DNA of 30,858 nt from Agrobacterium fabrum (GCA_003241215.1 QFOL01000014.1:1-30858), one strand, 5' to 3'. Shown: positions 13,526 through 22,611, counted from the stretch's first letter. Notes: generated by a model not told the origin, from the letters alone. Numbers and translations: made by a program.

Positions 13526-14848
13526 ATGAGCGATACCGGTGGTTATTTTCCTCGCTGGCGACTGAAGACGGAAGGGCGCATCCTGCCCGATGAGCGGCTG
13601 CCCGCGGGGCAGACCGCAGTGCTCGGTCTGCAGCATGTCGTGGCGATGTTCGGTTCCACGGTGCTTGCGCCGCTGATCATGGGGTTCGATCCGAATGTCT
13701 CGATCCTGTTTTCGGGCATCTCGACACTGATCTTTTTCATCGCCGTTGGCGGCCGTGTGCCGAGCTATCTCGGCTCGTCCTTTGCGTTCATCGGCCCGGT
13801 GCTGGTGGCGACCGGGGCGGCGGCCGGTGCGGCCAGCCCCAACATCGCACTGGCGCTTGGCGGCATCATCGCGGCCGGTGTGCTTTATGCGCTGATCGGC
13901 GTCATCGTCATGATCGCCGGCCATAACTGGATCGAGAAGCTGATGCCGCCGGTTCTGACGGGCGCGATCGTTGCGGCCATCGGCCTCGTTCTCGCACCCA
14001 TCGCCATTGCAAGCGCCTCCGGCTCCGGTCCGGGCAATCCCGACGGCGACCAGCTGTCGCGCTGGATTGCGATCCTGACGGTCACATCGGTCGGTGCGAT
14101 CGCGGTCTATGCGCCCGGCATGGCGCGTCGCCTGCCCATCCTCATCGGCGGTGCGATTGCCTATATCGCCTATCTCGTGCTTGCGAACGGTTTCGGTCTT
14201 GGCAAGCCCGTCGATTTTTCGGGGGTCGCGGCGGCGTCCTGGTTCGGGTTGCCGACATTCACCACGCCGGTGTTTTCCGCATCCGCCATTGCCCTGATCG
14301 CTCCGGTCGTCGTCATTCTGGTCGCGGAAAACCTCGGTCATATCAAGGCGATAGGCGCGATGACCGGCCAGAATCTCGATCGTTATCTCGGCCGCGCCTT
14401 CATCGGTGACGGCGTCGCGACGATGTTTTCCGGCGCCTTCGGCGGCACCGGCATGACGACCTATGCCGAAAACATGGGCGTCATGGCGATAACCCGCATC
14501 TTTTCGACGCTGGTCTTCATCGTCGCCGCACTGGTCGCCATCCTTCTCGGCTTCTCGCCGAAATTCGGCGCGCTCATCCAGACGATACCGGGGCCGGTCA
14601 TCGGCGGCCTTTCCGTGGTGGTCTTCGGCCTCATCGCCGCGACCGCCGGGCGCATCTGGGTTGAAAACAAGGTCGATTTTTCCGAACCGCGCAACCTCAT
14701 CACCGTGGGTATCGCGCTGGTGCTGGGCGCCGGCAACTTCAAGCTCAACGTCGCCGGCTTCACACTGGATGGTATCGGCACGGCGACGATCGGCGCGATT
14801 GCCTTTTATCACCTGCTGGGTCTCGGCAGGACGGCGCAGGGCAGGTGA
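13526..14848 (+). CDS. NCS2-family nucleobase (uracil/xanthine) permease
   Basis: A 440-residue inner-membrane symporter of the nucleobase-cation-symporter-2 family with about 14 hydrophobic segments. Key family residues are visible: E268 and H272 in AENLGHIKAIG (UraA substrate-binding Glu and His region) and the Glu in TTYAENMGV, which follows the GGTGMTT loop. The N-terminal LQHVVAMFGSTVLAPLIMG is typical of uracil permeases (UraA/RutG). It should import uracil or a related base with protons. ATG 13526 is chosen for its GGGGGA ribosome site 5 bases upstream; the ATG at 13433 adds an untypical leader. No rut or purine genes are adjacent. The stop codon lies 7 bases from that of the convergent reductase gene. 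Uracil is slightly favoured over xanthine. Confidence 0.85.
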   Translation: MSDTGGYFPRWRLKTEGRILPDERLPAGQTAVLGLQHVVAMFGSTVLAPLIMGFDPNVSILFSGISTLIFFIAVGGRVPSYLGSSFAFIGPVLVATGAAAGAASPNIALALGGIIAAGVLYALIGVIVMIAGHNWIEKLMPPVLTGAIVAAIGLVLAPIAIASASGSGPGNPDGDQLSRWIAILTVTSVGAIAVYAPGMARRLPILIGGAIAYIAYLVLANGFGLGKPVDFSGVAAASWFGLPTFTTPVFSASAIALIAPVVVILVAENLGHIKAIGAMTGQNLDRYLGRAFIGDGVATMFSGAFGGTGMTTYAENMGVMAITRIFSTLVFIVAALVAILLGFSPKFGALIQTIPGPVIGGLSVVVFGLIAATAGRIWVENKVDFSEPRNLITVGIALVLGAGNFKLNVAGFTLDGIGTATIGAIAFYHLLGLGRTAQGR

Positions 14849-14855
14849 GGGCCAA

Positions 14856-15596
14856 TCAATCATCTCGCCAGTAGCAGGCGTTGAGATAGCGTTTCTTGGG
14901 CAATCTCGACAGCCTGTCGCGGAATTCCTGCCATTGTGAGAATGGATTGGCGAGCCACAGGAAATAGTCGTCTGTGGATGCGGCCGCTTCCGCGGCTGCG
15001 TCGCCAACACGTTCAACGAATTGCGCAGCGGACACGTCTGATCGCGGCAGCCAGCTTATCTGCATGCCGGCGGGCGCGACGATGTCATATTGGCAGCTTG
15101 CCGCGCGGATGAAGACCTGACCGGTCGCGTCCGCGGGCAGGTTTTCGCAGATGCGGGCAATGGCTGGCAGGGCCGTTTCATCCCCGGCCAGGAGATAGTG
15201 CTTCGCGGGCTTCATTCCCAGCCCGCAGGGACCGGACATGCCGCAAACTGAACCGGGGCGGCCGTTGAGTGCGAAGGCGCATCCCGGTCCCGCATCCTCA
15301 TGCAGGACAAAATCAATGTCTATCCAGCCGCTGCGGGCGTCCATCGTCCGGATCGTGTAATAACGGACATTGAAAGCATCTTCCGACCCGGATGCACCGC
15401 CATGGTTTTCGGGAGAGAGGCGGCTGCCTCCGATGGTGTTCTGCTTGGGAAAATAGAGCCTGACATGGAGGTTTTTCAGCGTGTCGAAACGATGAAGCTC
15501 GTTGCCGGTAAATCGCAGGCGCTGCATGCCGGGGACGATGCGGCGGCTGTCGGCCAATGTCAGAATCCGAAAACTCCTGTCCGCAAGAATGCTCAT
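14856..15596 (-). CDS. Siderophore-interacting protein (NAD(P)H-dependent ferric-siderophore reductase)
   Basis: A 246-residue cytosolic flavoprotein of the SIP (FAD_binding_9) family. The FAD-binding signature R78-YYTIR83 and the nucleotide-side motif AGDETALPAIARI (137-149) are clear, and the C-terminus has the family ending NACYWR. It should reduce ferric iron in the imported siderophore so that iron is released in the cytoplasm. It is last in the siderophore operon: its ATG overlaps the stop codon of the FhuB-like gene by four bases, so translation is coupled. The length matches the short SIP class. The reductant (NADH, NADPH or ferredoxin) is not determined. Confidence 0.88.
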   Translation of the reverse strand: MSILADRSFRILTLADSRRIVPGMQRLRFTGNELHRFDTLKNLHVRLYFPKQNTIGGSRLSPENHGGASGSEDAFNVRYYTIRTMDARSGWIDIDFVLHEDAGPGCAFALNGRPGSVCGMSGPCGLGMKPAKHYLLAGDETALPAIARICENLPADATGQVFIRAASCQYDIVAPAGMQISWLPRSDVSAAQFVERVGDAAAEAAASTDDYFLWLANPFSQWQEFRDRLSRLPKKRYLNACYWRDD

Positions 15597-17563
15597 GCGC
15601 GCTTCCCCATGAGTACAAGAAAAAACGGGCCGCCGACCACCGTTGCAAGGAGGCCGGCGGGTATCTGGAAGGGGAAAATAATGCTGCGCCCCAGCCAGTC
15701 GGCGACGAGAAGGATAAGTCCGCCGATCAGCGCTGCCGCCGGCAATTGGGTGCCAGCGCGCTGAAAACCAGCAAGACGCGCAATGTGAGGCCCCATCAGC
15801 CCGGCGAAGCTCAAGGGGCCGACGAGAATTGTGGCGCTTGCCGTGAGAATGGCCGAAAGCGAATAGAGAATGTTGCGGCTTGCCACGAGCGGCACGCCGG
15901 CGTTCCGGGCAATGTCTTCCCCAAGCGGCAGCAGTTCCAGCCAGCGGCGGATGAAGGGCGTCGAGACGAGCCCGCAGAAAAGCAGAATCATCGCCAGAAT
16001 TGCCTCGCCGGGTTCAACCGCATAGGTGGAGCCGGAGAGCCAGGCCAGAAGCTGGCCGAGCCTCGGATCCTGCGATGTCATCAGCACGGCCATGACGAAG
16101 CCGGAGACGGAACTGAGGGCGATGCCGATCAGCAGCAGCCGGTCGCCTGAAAAACCGGGCTTGCGCGACAGGGTCAGCATCAGCAGCAGAACCGTGAGCG
16201 AACCGGCAGCCCCTGCGACAATCTGCGCGGCCCGGGTGGGTGCGGCAAGGGTGAGAAGCACGGCAATGACGCCAAGCATTGCCCCGGAAGACACGCCCAG
16301 CACTTCCGGCGATGCCATGGCGTTGCCGGTTACATGCTGCAGGATCGCGCCGGCGAGCGCGAGCATTGCGCCGCCGCTAAAGGCCGCCAGCACCCTTGGC
16401 CAGCGCCAGTCGAGAATACCGGGATCGGCAAGCCCCGATAAGAACCAGCCATCCGTGTTTTTTCCAACGAACAGGGCCATGAAGGCGGCCACGCAGAGAA
16501 TGGCGACGAGGGCGAGCAAGGCTGGGACGGGCCGGGCAAGGCGCGCCGGTGTCGCCTGGGCGCCCGGCTGTGGCGGAGCGGGCATTTTCAGCCGCCGGAT
16601 CAGCGCAAACATCAGGGGCGCTCCGAGAAGCGCGGTGACGGCGGCGGTCGGGAATAATCGGTAGGTAACGGGAAAAAACAGGACGATCTGGTCGGTCAGG
16701 GTCAGCAGCAGCGCGCCAAGTGCTGCCGAACAGCCAAGCTGCGCCGCCATTCGCCTTGCACCGCAGGCACGCGCAAGCGCGGGTGCGGCCAGCCCGACAA
16801 AGCTGATAATACCAACCGAGGCCGTCACCACCGCCGTCAGTGCCGCCGCCGCCACGAGCGTCAGAAGCCGGTAGGCGGCCAGCGACAGGCCGAGACTTCT
16901 GGCACTGGCATCTTCCAGCGCCATTATTGTCAGGGGCCGAAGCAGCAATGTGACAGCGACGACGAGCACCGCGAGGCGCGGGGCCAGGAATGACACGGCG
17001 CTCCAGTCCTGCTGGTCGAGATATCCTGCGCCCCACAAAAAGATGCTGACGAGAAAATCGTGATTGAACAACACCAGAACGGCGCTCGCCGCGCCGCAAT
17101 AAAGGCTGACGATCATGCCCGCCAGCGTCACCGTGACGGGCGAGAGGCCGTTGCGCCAGGAAAGCGCCAGGATCGCCAGAAGCGACAGCCCCGCTCCGGC
17201 AAAGGCTACCCATTCCCGTGCGCCCATCCATTGCGGAAACCAGAGCGTGGCAATGGCAAGCAGAAGATAGGAACCGGCTGAAATGCCGAGTGTCGCCGGC
17301 TCGGCGAGAGGGTTGCGCAGGATGTTCTGGAGGATCGCCCCGACAAGCCCGAGCGCGGCGCCGGTCATCAGCGCAACGACGATCCTCGGCAGCAATGTAT
17401 TGTGAAGCAGTACCTGCGCTGTAACGTCGGGATCGGGAAAAAACAGGGCCGCAAACGGCGTTCCCTCAGGCATGCGCAGAAACAGGTTGAGGCCGGTAAG
17501 GCCAAGGCAGAGGATGGCGAGTGATGCGGTCACGATTGTGGATATGTTTTCCGTCCTGCTCAT
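15593..17563 (-). CDS. fhuB: FhuB-like fused iron-siderophore ABC permease
   Basis: A 656-residue inner-membrane permease made of two tandem FecCD domains (about residues 1-325 and 345-656), each with about ten hydrophobic helices. Both halves show the family motif around GAALGLVGAILQNILRNPLA and GGAMLALAGAILQHVTGNAM and a cytoplasmic GPLSFAGLMGPHIAR-type segment for ATPase contact. This fused form is characteristic of FhuB (about 660 residues), which imports hydroxamate siderophores; most relatives are two separate chains. Its start overlaps the end of the binding-protein gene (four bases), and its end overlaps the reductase start. The required FhuC ATPase is not encoded in this cluster. Confidence 0.9.
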   Translation of the reverse strand: MSRTENISTIVTASLAILCLGLTGLNLFLRMPEGTPFAALFFPDPDVTAQVLLHNTLLPRIVVALMTGAALGLVGAILQNILRNPLAEPATLGISAGSYLLLAIATLWFPQWMGAREWVAFAGAGLSLLAILALSWRNGLSPVTVTLAGMIVSLYCGAASAVLVLFNHDFLVSIFLWGAGYLDQQDWSAVSFLAPRLAVLVVAVTLLLRPLTIMALEDASARSLGLSLAAYRLLTLVAAAALTAVVTASVGIISFVGLAAPALARACGARRMAAQLGCSAALGALLLTLTDQIVLFFPVTYRLFPTAAVTALLGAPLMFALIRRLKMPAPPQPGAQATPARLARPVPALLALVAILCVAAFMALFVGKNTDGWFLSGLADPGILDWRWPRVLAAFSGGAMLALAGAILQHVTGNAMASPEVLGVSSGAMLGVIAVLLTLAAPTRAAQIVAGAAGSLTVLLLMLTLSRKPGFSGDRLLLIGIALSSVSGFVMAVLMTSQDPRLGQLLAWLSGSTYAVEPGEAILAMILLFCGLVSTPFIRRWLELLPLGEDIARNAGVPLVASRNILYSLSAILTASATILVGPLSFAGLMGPHIARLAGFQRAGTQLPAAALIGGLILLVADWLGRSIIFPFQIPAGLLATVVGGPFFLVLMGKRA

Positions 17564-18450
17564 TGCGATGCCTCACCGGCAAGGGCTTCGGCAACGAGAC
17601 GGGCAAAACGTTTTGCTGGCGGCAGTCCGCCGTAAAACAGCACATCCTCGATGCGCACCAACCGGTTTTCGCGGATGAAGGGCAGGCTTTTCATGACCGG
17701 CCCAGCCAGAAGCGTATCCAGCTTTTCGCTGCTGGTGTCGCCGATGCATAGAAGCCGTGCCTGCGGGTAGCGCGAAAGCTGGTCGGCCGTCACCGTCGTA
17801 TGACCATATTGCGAGGTGTAACCGTCCCAGGCGTTCTTTATGCCGAACTGGTCGAGGACATTCTGGAAAAGACTGTTCCTGCCGAAAACCAGCAATCGAC
17901 GGCCATCTATGACCGTCGCCAGCAGGAGAGGCCGGCCGTCATAGGATGAAAGCCGGGCGCGTGCCTGCCGTATTTCCGCGTTGAAACTTTCCTCAAACGC
18001 ATCAAATCGGCCGGGATCGCCGATCCGCGCGGCGAGCGTCATGAGCGCATTTCTGCCGCTGATTAAATGGTCCTCGCCTGCCGTTACGCCGGCATCGAAA
18101 AAATGGATGGGCGCGATGGAGCTGAGGCGGCCCGCGGCCATGGAGAAATCGTCGCTATGCACGATCATGCAGGGTCGAAGGTGGTCGACAAGCTCCAGAT
18201 TGGGCTCTGACCGCAACCCAAGCTCGGCGACCAATGGCGACAGGGCCGGTTCGACAACGAGGCTGGCATAACGCTCCAGCTCCGGCATGGCGACGGGTTG
18301 CACACCGAGCGCCAGCAGGTTTTGCCCGCTTACCCAGTCCATGGCCACGATGCCGCCGGAACAGGCGGCAGATGAGGGCCGGTGGGTGAGAAAAAAGGAT
18401 ACTGTCCCGCAGAGCAGGGCCCTGCGGGACAGGCAACTGCGCAGCATCAT
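17560..18450 (-). CDS. fhuD: FhuD-like periplasmic siderophore-binding protein
   Basis: A 296-residue binding protein, the same length as FhuD. It begins with an R9-R10 signal (LSRRALLCGTVSFFL) that may use Tat or Sec export. The mature domain has the helical-backbone binding fold typical of periplasmic_binding_2 proteins (NLLALGVQPVAMPE near the start, CMIVHSDDF in the middle, FARLVAEALAG at the end). It should receive the ferric siderophore from the TonB receptor and pass it to the fused permease. Its ATG shares one base with the receptor stop codon (TGATG), and its own stop overlaps the permease start. A start at the next ATG codon is equally possible. Confidence 0.85.
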   Translation of the reverse strand: MMLRSCLSRRALLCGTVSFFLTHRPSSAACSGGIVAMDWVSGQNLLALGVQPVAMPELERYASLVVEPALSPLVAELGLRSEPNLELVDHLRPCMIVHSDDFSMAAGRLSSIAPIHFFDAGVTAGEDHLISGRNALMTLAARIGDPGRFDAFEESFNAEIRQARARLSSYDGRPLLLATVIDGRRLLVFGRNSLFQNVLDQFGIKNAWDGYTSQYGHTTVTADQLSRYPQARLLCIGDTSSEKLDTLLAGPVMKSLPFIRENRLVRIEDVLFYGGLPPAKRFARLVAEALAGEASQ

Positions 18451-20870
18451 CAGAACTTCGCCTGGACCGAGAAGGAAACGGTCCTCGGTGCGCCGAGATA
18501 ATAGCTGTTCTGCCAGTAGTTCTCATCGGTGATGTTGCTGACGTTCAACCGGAAGGTCAGCGGATTGCCGAAGTTTTCGGTGGTGTAGCGCAGCCCGAGA
18601 TCGGCGGTGACATAGGAGGAAAGCCGGTCGTTGTTTTCGGATGTCGCCCATTGCTTGCCGGTATAATACAGGCCACCGGTCAGGAAGAGGCCCTCGACGG
18701 TGGGAACCTGATATTCGGCATAGATCTTGGCCAGAACATTGGCGACGTTCATGGGGCGCTTGCCATCATAGGTTCCACCTTCGACCCTGGCGTCGAGGAA
18801 GGTCACGCCGCCGAGAATGGTAAGGTCGTCGGTCACCTTGCCGGTTGCCGTGAGTTCGAGGCCGCGATGGCGCTGGCGACCGTCCTGCGTGTAGATATTG
18901 GCATCCGTCGTCAGTTCGTAAGCCTTGGAGATGTCGAACAGCGCCGCCGTCAGCAGCATGTCGCCGACTTCGCCCTTGATACCGATTTCCTTCTGCTTGC
19001 TGACCATGGGTGCCAGAATCTGTCCGCTGTTGACGGCGGTGTCCGGCGCGACCCCACCCTGCTCAAGCCCCTCGATATAGCTTCCATAAAGAGTGACCTG
19101 TTCCACCGGCTTGAACAGCAGCGACGCCGAGGGCGACAGTCTTCCCTCATCATAATCGGGTGCGGAGCGGGCGCCGCTGCTATCCAACGACTGGCTCTGG
19201 ATCATGCTGTAATTGGCGCCAACGAGGGCCGACCACTGTTCATCGAATTCGATCTGATCGCCGACGACGAAGTTATGATTGCGCACATAACCCGACTTGT
19301 AGAGCGTGCCGTTATTCACCGGGAAAACGGGCTCGGCAATATGCCGCGGAGAGGACATGGGGAAGGACGGCTGCCAGCCGGTGTTGGGGTTATACGTCGT
19401 GCCCCAGTCCTTGCCCTGATACATGTAATATCCGGCGGTCAGCTTGTGCGAGACCGCACCGGTATCAAAGTTGACGTCGGTGAAAAAATTCGCGGCATCG
19501 AAGAGGTTTTTTGTCCTGCCGGAGCGAATTGCGATCTGGGAATATTCACCCGGCGTTTCAACGGAGTTCATCGTATGATCCTGAACCGGCCGGTTGATAT
19601 ATTCCCGCATATAGCCGCCGCGCAGGGTGATGGCATCGTTCACATCATAGGTGAGTTTGGCCGAGAACCGCTTTTTCTCGATTTCATCGTGAATCCAGGG
19701 CTGGCTCCAGTTCCTGCTGGCGTCCGGCGCGTCACCATGCGGCACGCCGTCTGCGAAAGCCCAATAGGAGTTGGCGGCATCCAGCTTGTATTTGCTGTAG
19801 GAAGCGTTGAGTTCCAGCTTCAGCCGGTCGGTGATGTTCCAGTCGAAAGCGCCACTTGCCAGAAAGCGGTCGACATTCTGGTCGTCGATTGCTGCATCTC
19901 CGGCCGCGCGAACGATGTTGAGGCGATAGCCCATATCGCCTTCCGGATCGATGCGACCGCCGAAATCGCCATGGACGAAAGCCTGTGCGCCGCCGTAATT
20001 ACCAACCGTCAGGCTGTTTAAACGTTCCTGCGTCGGCCGCTTGTAGACGTAATTGATCATGCCGGCAGGCGAGGCCGCGCCGTAGAGGAAGCCGGAAAGG
20101 CCGGAGAGAACCTCGGTGCGCTCCTTGTCTTCCAGCACCGTCGCGTGGCTATAGGAGCGGCGGAAGCCGTCTTCGGCGGTGTCATAGGTGGTGAATCCGC
20201 GAATATTGGCCATCGGCGCCCAGCCGGACATCTGCGGCGTCTGGCTGCGGATGGTCGGCAGGACACGGTAGATATCTTCAGGGGACTGCGCCTGGATATT
20301 CTGGATGAGTTCCCTTGGCGCAACGGTGACGGAAAACGGTGTGTCGCGAATGGAGGTCTGTCCAAGCAGGCCGAGGGATGACAGGGTCGATGTCCGGTAG
20401 CCGTCCCGCGCAAGCCCATCCTGCTGCAGCACCGAAGCGGGGCCCGTGCCCTGAACTGTGATCGTTTCGAGAAGGGTGGAGTTTCCACCGACGGCGGCAC
20501 TTGCGGCGCTGACCGGGGCGGCGATGACAATGGAGGTGGCGTCGGTGAAGGAGTAAACCAGACCCGTCCCGCGCAGCAATTCCACGATTGCCTCTTCGCG
20601 GGTTGTTGCGCGGTTTACGCCCTGTGAAAGCTTTCCGCGCGCGATCGACGCATCATAGGAAATCTGCGTTCCCGACAATTTGCCGAATGTCGCCAGCGAT
20701 TTGTTCAGCGGGCCGGCCGGAACCGAATAAACCGCCTGCGCATAGGCAGGCTGCGCTGCGATGCCCGCGGCGAGCGCCGATGTCGTTGCCAGAAAGGCGG
20801 CGACCAGCGCGCCACGGCCCTTGCAGCCCCTGTTGTTACCCCTATGAGCCGATGAGAACCCATTCCCCAT
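18450..20870 (-). CDS. TonB-dependent ferric-siderophore receptor with STN signalling domain
   Basis: An 806-residue outer-membrane receptor. In order: an unusually long signal peptide (charged start, core ALVAAFLATTSALAAGIAA, cleavage near AYA-QA at 44-46); an STN signalling domain (about 47-117, YSVPAGPLNKSLATFGKLSG); a TonB box (LETITVQG, 134-141); a plug (about 150-260); and a beta-barrel ending in the aromatic terminus SFSVQAKF. The STN domain means ligand binding is relayed to FecR and the ECF sigma factor encoded upstream. The barrel has features of hydroxamate receptors (FoxA/FhuA type), in line with the FhuD/FhuB partners. GGAG lies 10 bases before the ATG. The exact siderophore, perhaps a ferrioxamine- or ferrichrome-like compound, is inferred only. 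Confidence 0.9.
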   Translation of the reverse strand: MGNGFSSAHRGNNRGCKGRGALVAAFLATTSALAAGIAAQPAYAQAVYSVPAGPLNKSLATFGKLSGTQISYDASIARGKLSQGVNRATTREEAIVELLRGTGLVYSFTDATSIVIAAPVSAASAAVGGNSTLLETITVQGTGPASVLQQDGLARDGYRTSTLSSLGLLGQTSIRDTPFSVTVAPRELIQNIQAQSPEDIYRVLPTIRSQTPQMSGWAPMANIRGFTTYDTAEDGFRRSYSHATVLEDKERTEVLSGLSGFLYGAASPAGMINYVYKRPTQERLNSLTVGNYGGAQAFVHGDFGGRIDPEGDMGYRLNIVRAAGDAAIDDQNVDRFLASGAFDWNITDRLKLELNASYSKYKLDAANSYWAFADGVPHGDAPDASRNWSQPWIHDEIEKKRFSAKLTYDVNDAITLRGGYMREYINRPVQDHTMNSVETPGEYSQIAIRSGRTKNLFDAANFFTDVNFDTGAVSHKLTAGYYMYQGKDWGTTYNPNTGWQPSFPMSSPRHIAEPVFPVNNGTLYKSGYVRNHNFVVGDQIEFDEQWSALVGANYSMIQSQSLDSSGARSAPDYDEGRLSPSASLLFKPVEQVTLYGSYIEGLEQGGVAPDTAVNSGQILAPMVSKQKEIGIKGEVGDMLLTAALFDISKAYELTTDANIYTQDGRQRHRGLELTATGKVTDDLTILGGVTFLDARVEGGTYDGKRPMNVANVLAKIYAEYQVPTVEGLFLTGGLYYTGKQWATSENNDRLSSYVTADLGLRYTTENFGNPLTFRLNVSNITDENYWQNSYYLGAPRTVSFSVQAKF

Positions 20871-20937
20871 GTGAAAACCACTCCGTTAAATCTGTCCCCG
20901 AAGACCGGCCGGCGCATGCCGTTGGCGGGCTTCCTGA

Positions 20938-20968
20938 GGACAGTACGAATGGCGTTCGAAAATTTTCC
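20938..20968 (-). promoter_or_regulatory. Candidate FecI-type ECF promoter for the receptor operon
   Basis: Reading the minus strand, GGAAAATT (20968-20961) is followed after about 18 bases by CTGTCC (20943-20938), and the receptor ATG is 68 bases further. FecI-group sigma factors use a GGAAAT-like -35 and a short TC-type -10, so this is a plausible target of the local sigma factor. The match is by eye and the consensus is short. Confidence 0.3.
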
Positions 20969-20986
20969 TCTTTTTCTCAAGTTTTA

Positions 20987-21946
20987 TCAAACGGAGGAAA
21001 TAACGGTCAGGAATGGCGTGACTGTTCTCACTTTTCCGCCGAATGGCCGCACCACCGCGTCGAGGGCGCGCAAGGGGTCGTTAAGATCGAATACGCCGCT
21101 GACGACATTGTTTTTCAGGGATGGAGCGGCAATGACCACCTTTCCCTGCTGCCAGCGGGCGATGCGCTTTACCACGGCCGCGACGGTTTCCTTTTCGGCG
21201 ATGAGCATGCCCGTGCGCCATGCCGCGATTTCCGAAGCCTCTCGGACGCCGCGATCCATGCGGCGAGATGTCTGATCGTAGGTCAGCCAATCGCCCGCCG
21301 CCAGTCTTTCCCCCTGGGGCGAGGGCAGGTCGGGCGAGGTCGCGAGAACAAGCCCCCTGTCGACGGAGACGGAAATGGAGAGATCATCGCCGGAAACGTC
21401 GAAGGCGGTTCCAAGCGCCGTGGCCGTCAGCGGCCCGTAGGCGACCGAAAAGGGGCGCGAACGATCGGGCGTGACATCGAAATACGCCATGCCGGACAAG
21501 AGGTTCACCCGTCTTGCCCGCTCGCCGAATTCGACAGCGATTGCGCTGTCCGGTCCGAGTGTGACCACGCTGCCATCCGCAAGGGGAATTTTTCTGATCT
21601 CGGCCGTTGCGGTCAGATAGTCGGCCCGGGCGCGCATCGCCACATAAGGTGCGAGCCATGGGCCGCTGGCGGCCGCACCGAGACAGAGCGCGCCTCCGGC
21701 AATCAGAAGAAGGCGCCGGTTCGGATCGAATCCCGGTTGAGACGAACGCGCCTCTTCGGCCAGAACCTGGCCGGTCATGCCATGGATGGCGGCAACCTTC
21801 GCCCAGGCGGCCGCATGGGCCGGGCCACGCTCGATCCAGGCGCGTGCCGTTTCGATGGCGACGGGATTGCCGGGATCGTTCTGCAGGCGAATGGCAATAT
21901 CCGCAGCCTCACGAAACAGGCGCCGTTCTTCCGACACTTCGTTCAT
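20987..21946 (-). CDS. fecR: FecR-family anti-sigma factor
   Basis: A 319-residue single-pass membrane protein. The cytoplasmic N-terminus (1-75, RLFREAADIAIRLQNDP then TARAWIERG and HAAAWAKV) is the FecR N-terminal sigma-binding part. One transmembrane helix follows (about 78-100), then the periplasmic FecR domain (about 108-200, with IPLADGSVVTLGPDSAIAV) and a C-terminal STN-like/DUF4974 part (about 245-319). In the Fec paradigm it senses the ligand-loaded receptor through the STN domain and both inhibits and activates its sigma factor. It lies between the sigma-factor and receptor genes in the standard order, all on the minus strand. AAAGG is 8-9 bases before the ATG. Confidence 0.9.
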   Translation of the reverse strand: MNEVSEERRLFREAADIAIRLQNDPGNPVAIETARAWIERGPAHAAAWAKVAAIHGMTGQVLAEEARSSQPGFDPNRRLLLIAGGALCLGAAASGPWLAPYVAMRARADYLTATAEIRKIPLADGSVVTLGPDSAIAVEFGERARRVNLLSGMAYFDVTPDRSRPFSVAYGPLTATALGTAFDVSGDDLSISVSVDRGLVLATSPDLPSPQGERLAAGDWLTYDQTSRRMDRGVREASEIAAWRTGMLIAEKETVAAVVKRIARWQQGKVVIAAPSLKNNVVSGVFDLNDPLRALDAVVRPFGGKVRTVTPFLTVISSV

Positions 21947-22072
21947 AGGGAGCCTTTCAGAAATTGCCGGAGGTCAAAAAATACAGCCTTTGATATGTAC
22001 GAATGAGAGGCGGCATATTTCCGGGTGAAGAGGAATTTAAAGCGCAGGCCCTTGAAATCCGGGATGGTTTTC

Positions 22073-22105
22073 AAAAGACCGGTGGCAGGACGGTCGGTTT
22101 CCGTC
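22073..22105 (-). terminator. Alternative hairpins after the sigma-factor gene
   Basis: On the minus strand, just after the fecI stop, two short hairpins compete. GACGG/CCGTC (22105-22101 with 22093-22089) and GACCG/CGGTC (22095-22091 with 22081-22077) share bases 22091-22093. The second is followed by TTTT, so it resembles a weak terminator. This could reduce fecR transcription relative to fecI. Stems are only five base pairs. Confidence 0.25.
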
Positions 22106-22107
22106 TT

Positions 22108-22611
22108 CTAAAGACCGTTCAGGCGATCCTCTATATGTTCGTAGGCGTCGCGGATCAAAACCCAGGTGCGGGTGGTGGACATGCCAAGCTTCTGGGCCAC
22201 CTCGCTTATGGTCAGACCCCCCATGCGGTGCAGCTGGAAGGCCTCGCGCACCCGGCGCGGCAGCTCCGCCAGGGCCTGCTCCACCAACTGCAGCCGCTGG
22301 CGGTCGTAAACGATGGTTTCCGCGGATGGTGACGGATCGATGATGGCATCGAAGGCGTTTTGCGGCAGATCGACACGGAGCAGGCTGCGTTCGCGGCGAT
22401 AGTGGTCGATGCTGAGATTGCGCGCCACCGTATAAAGGTAGGATTTGGGATTGTGGGAAGCGGCGCTGGCCGGTGGCGGTGACGCCAGCACCTTCAAAAA
22501 CGCATCCTGCGCCAGATCGGACGCTGTTTCGGAATCTATGCCTCTGCTGCGCAGGGATCTGACGATGCCTTTCGCATATAGCCGGAACAATTCCTGCAGA
22601 TCCCAACTCAA
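22108..22611 (-). CDS. fecI: FecI-type ECF sigma factor
   Basis: An extracytoplasmic-function sigma factor of about 167 residues. Region 2 is visible in the segment LFRLYAKGIVRSLRSRGID to DLAQDAFLKVLA, with SYLYTVARNLSIDHYRRER following. Region 4 lies in LPRRVREAFQLHRMGG and LTISEVAQKLGMSTTRTWVL, the HTH for the -35 element. No ATG is available in frame. I choose TTG at 22611 because GGAAGG lies 8 bases upstream and the length fits the FecI family; a TTG at 22701 gives 197 residues but has no ribosome site. It should drive the receptor operon when FecR signals. Iron control (Fur, RirA or Irr) is expected, yet no clear box was found upstream. Confidence 0.85.
   Translation of the reverse strand: MSWDLQELFRLYAKGIVRSLRSRGIDSETASDLAQDAFLKVLASPPPASAASHNPKSYLYTVARNLSIDHYRRERSLLRVDLPQNAFDAIIDPSPSAETIVYDRQRLQLVEQALAELPRRVREAFQLHRMGGLTISEVAQKLGMSTTRTWVLIRDAYEHIEDRLNGL

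Noticed and set aside
13466..15016. 516-codon minus-strand frame opposite the nucleobase permease
   Set aside because: Antisense shadow of a clear membrane protein gene; the translation is an unnatural mix rich in Arg, Asp and His.
18651..20021. 456-codon plus-strand frame opposite the TonB receptor
   Set aside because: Shadow of the receptor coding strand; no start signal and the receptor is complete in its own frame.
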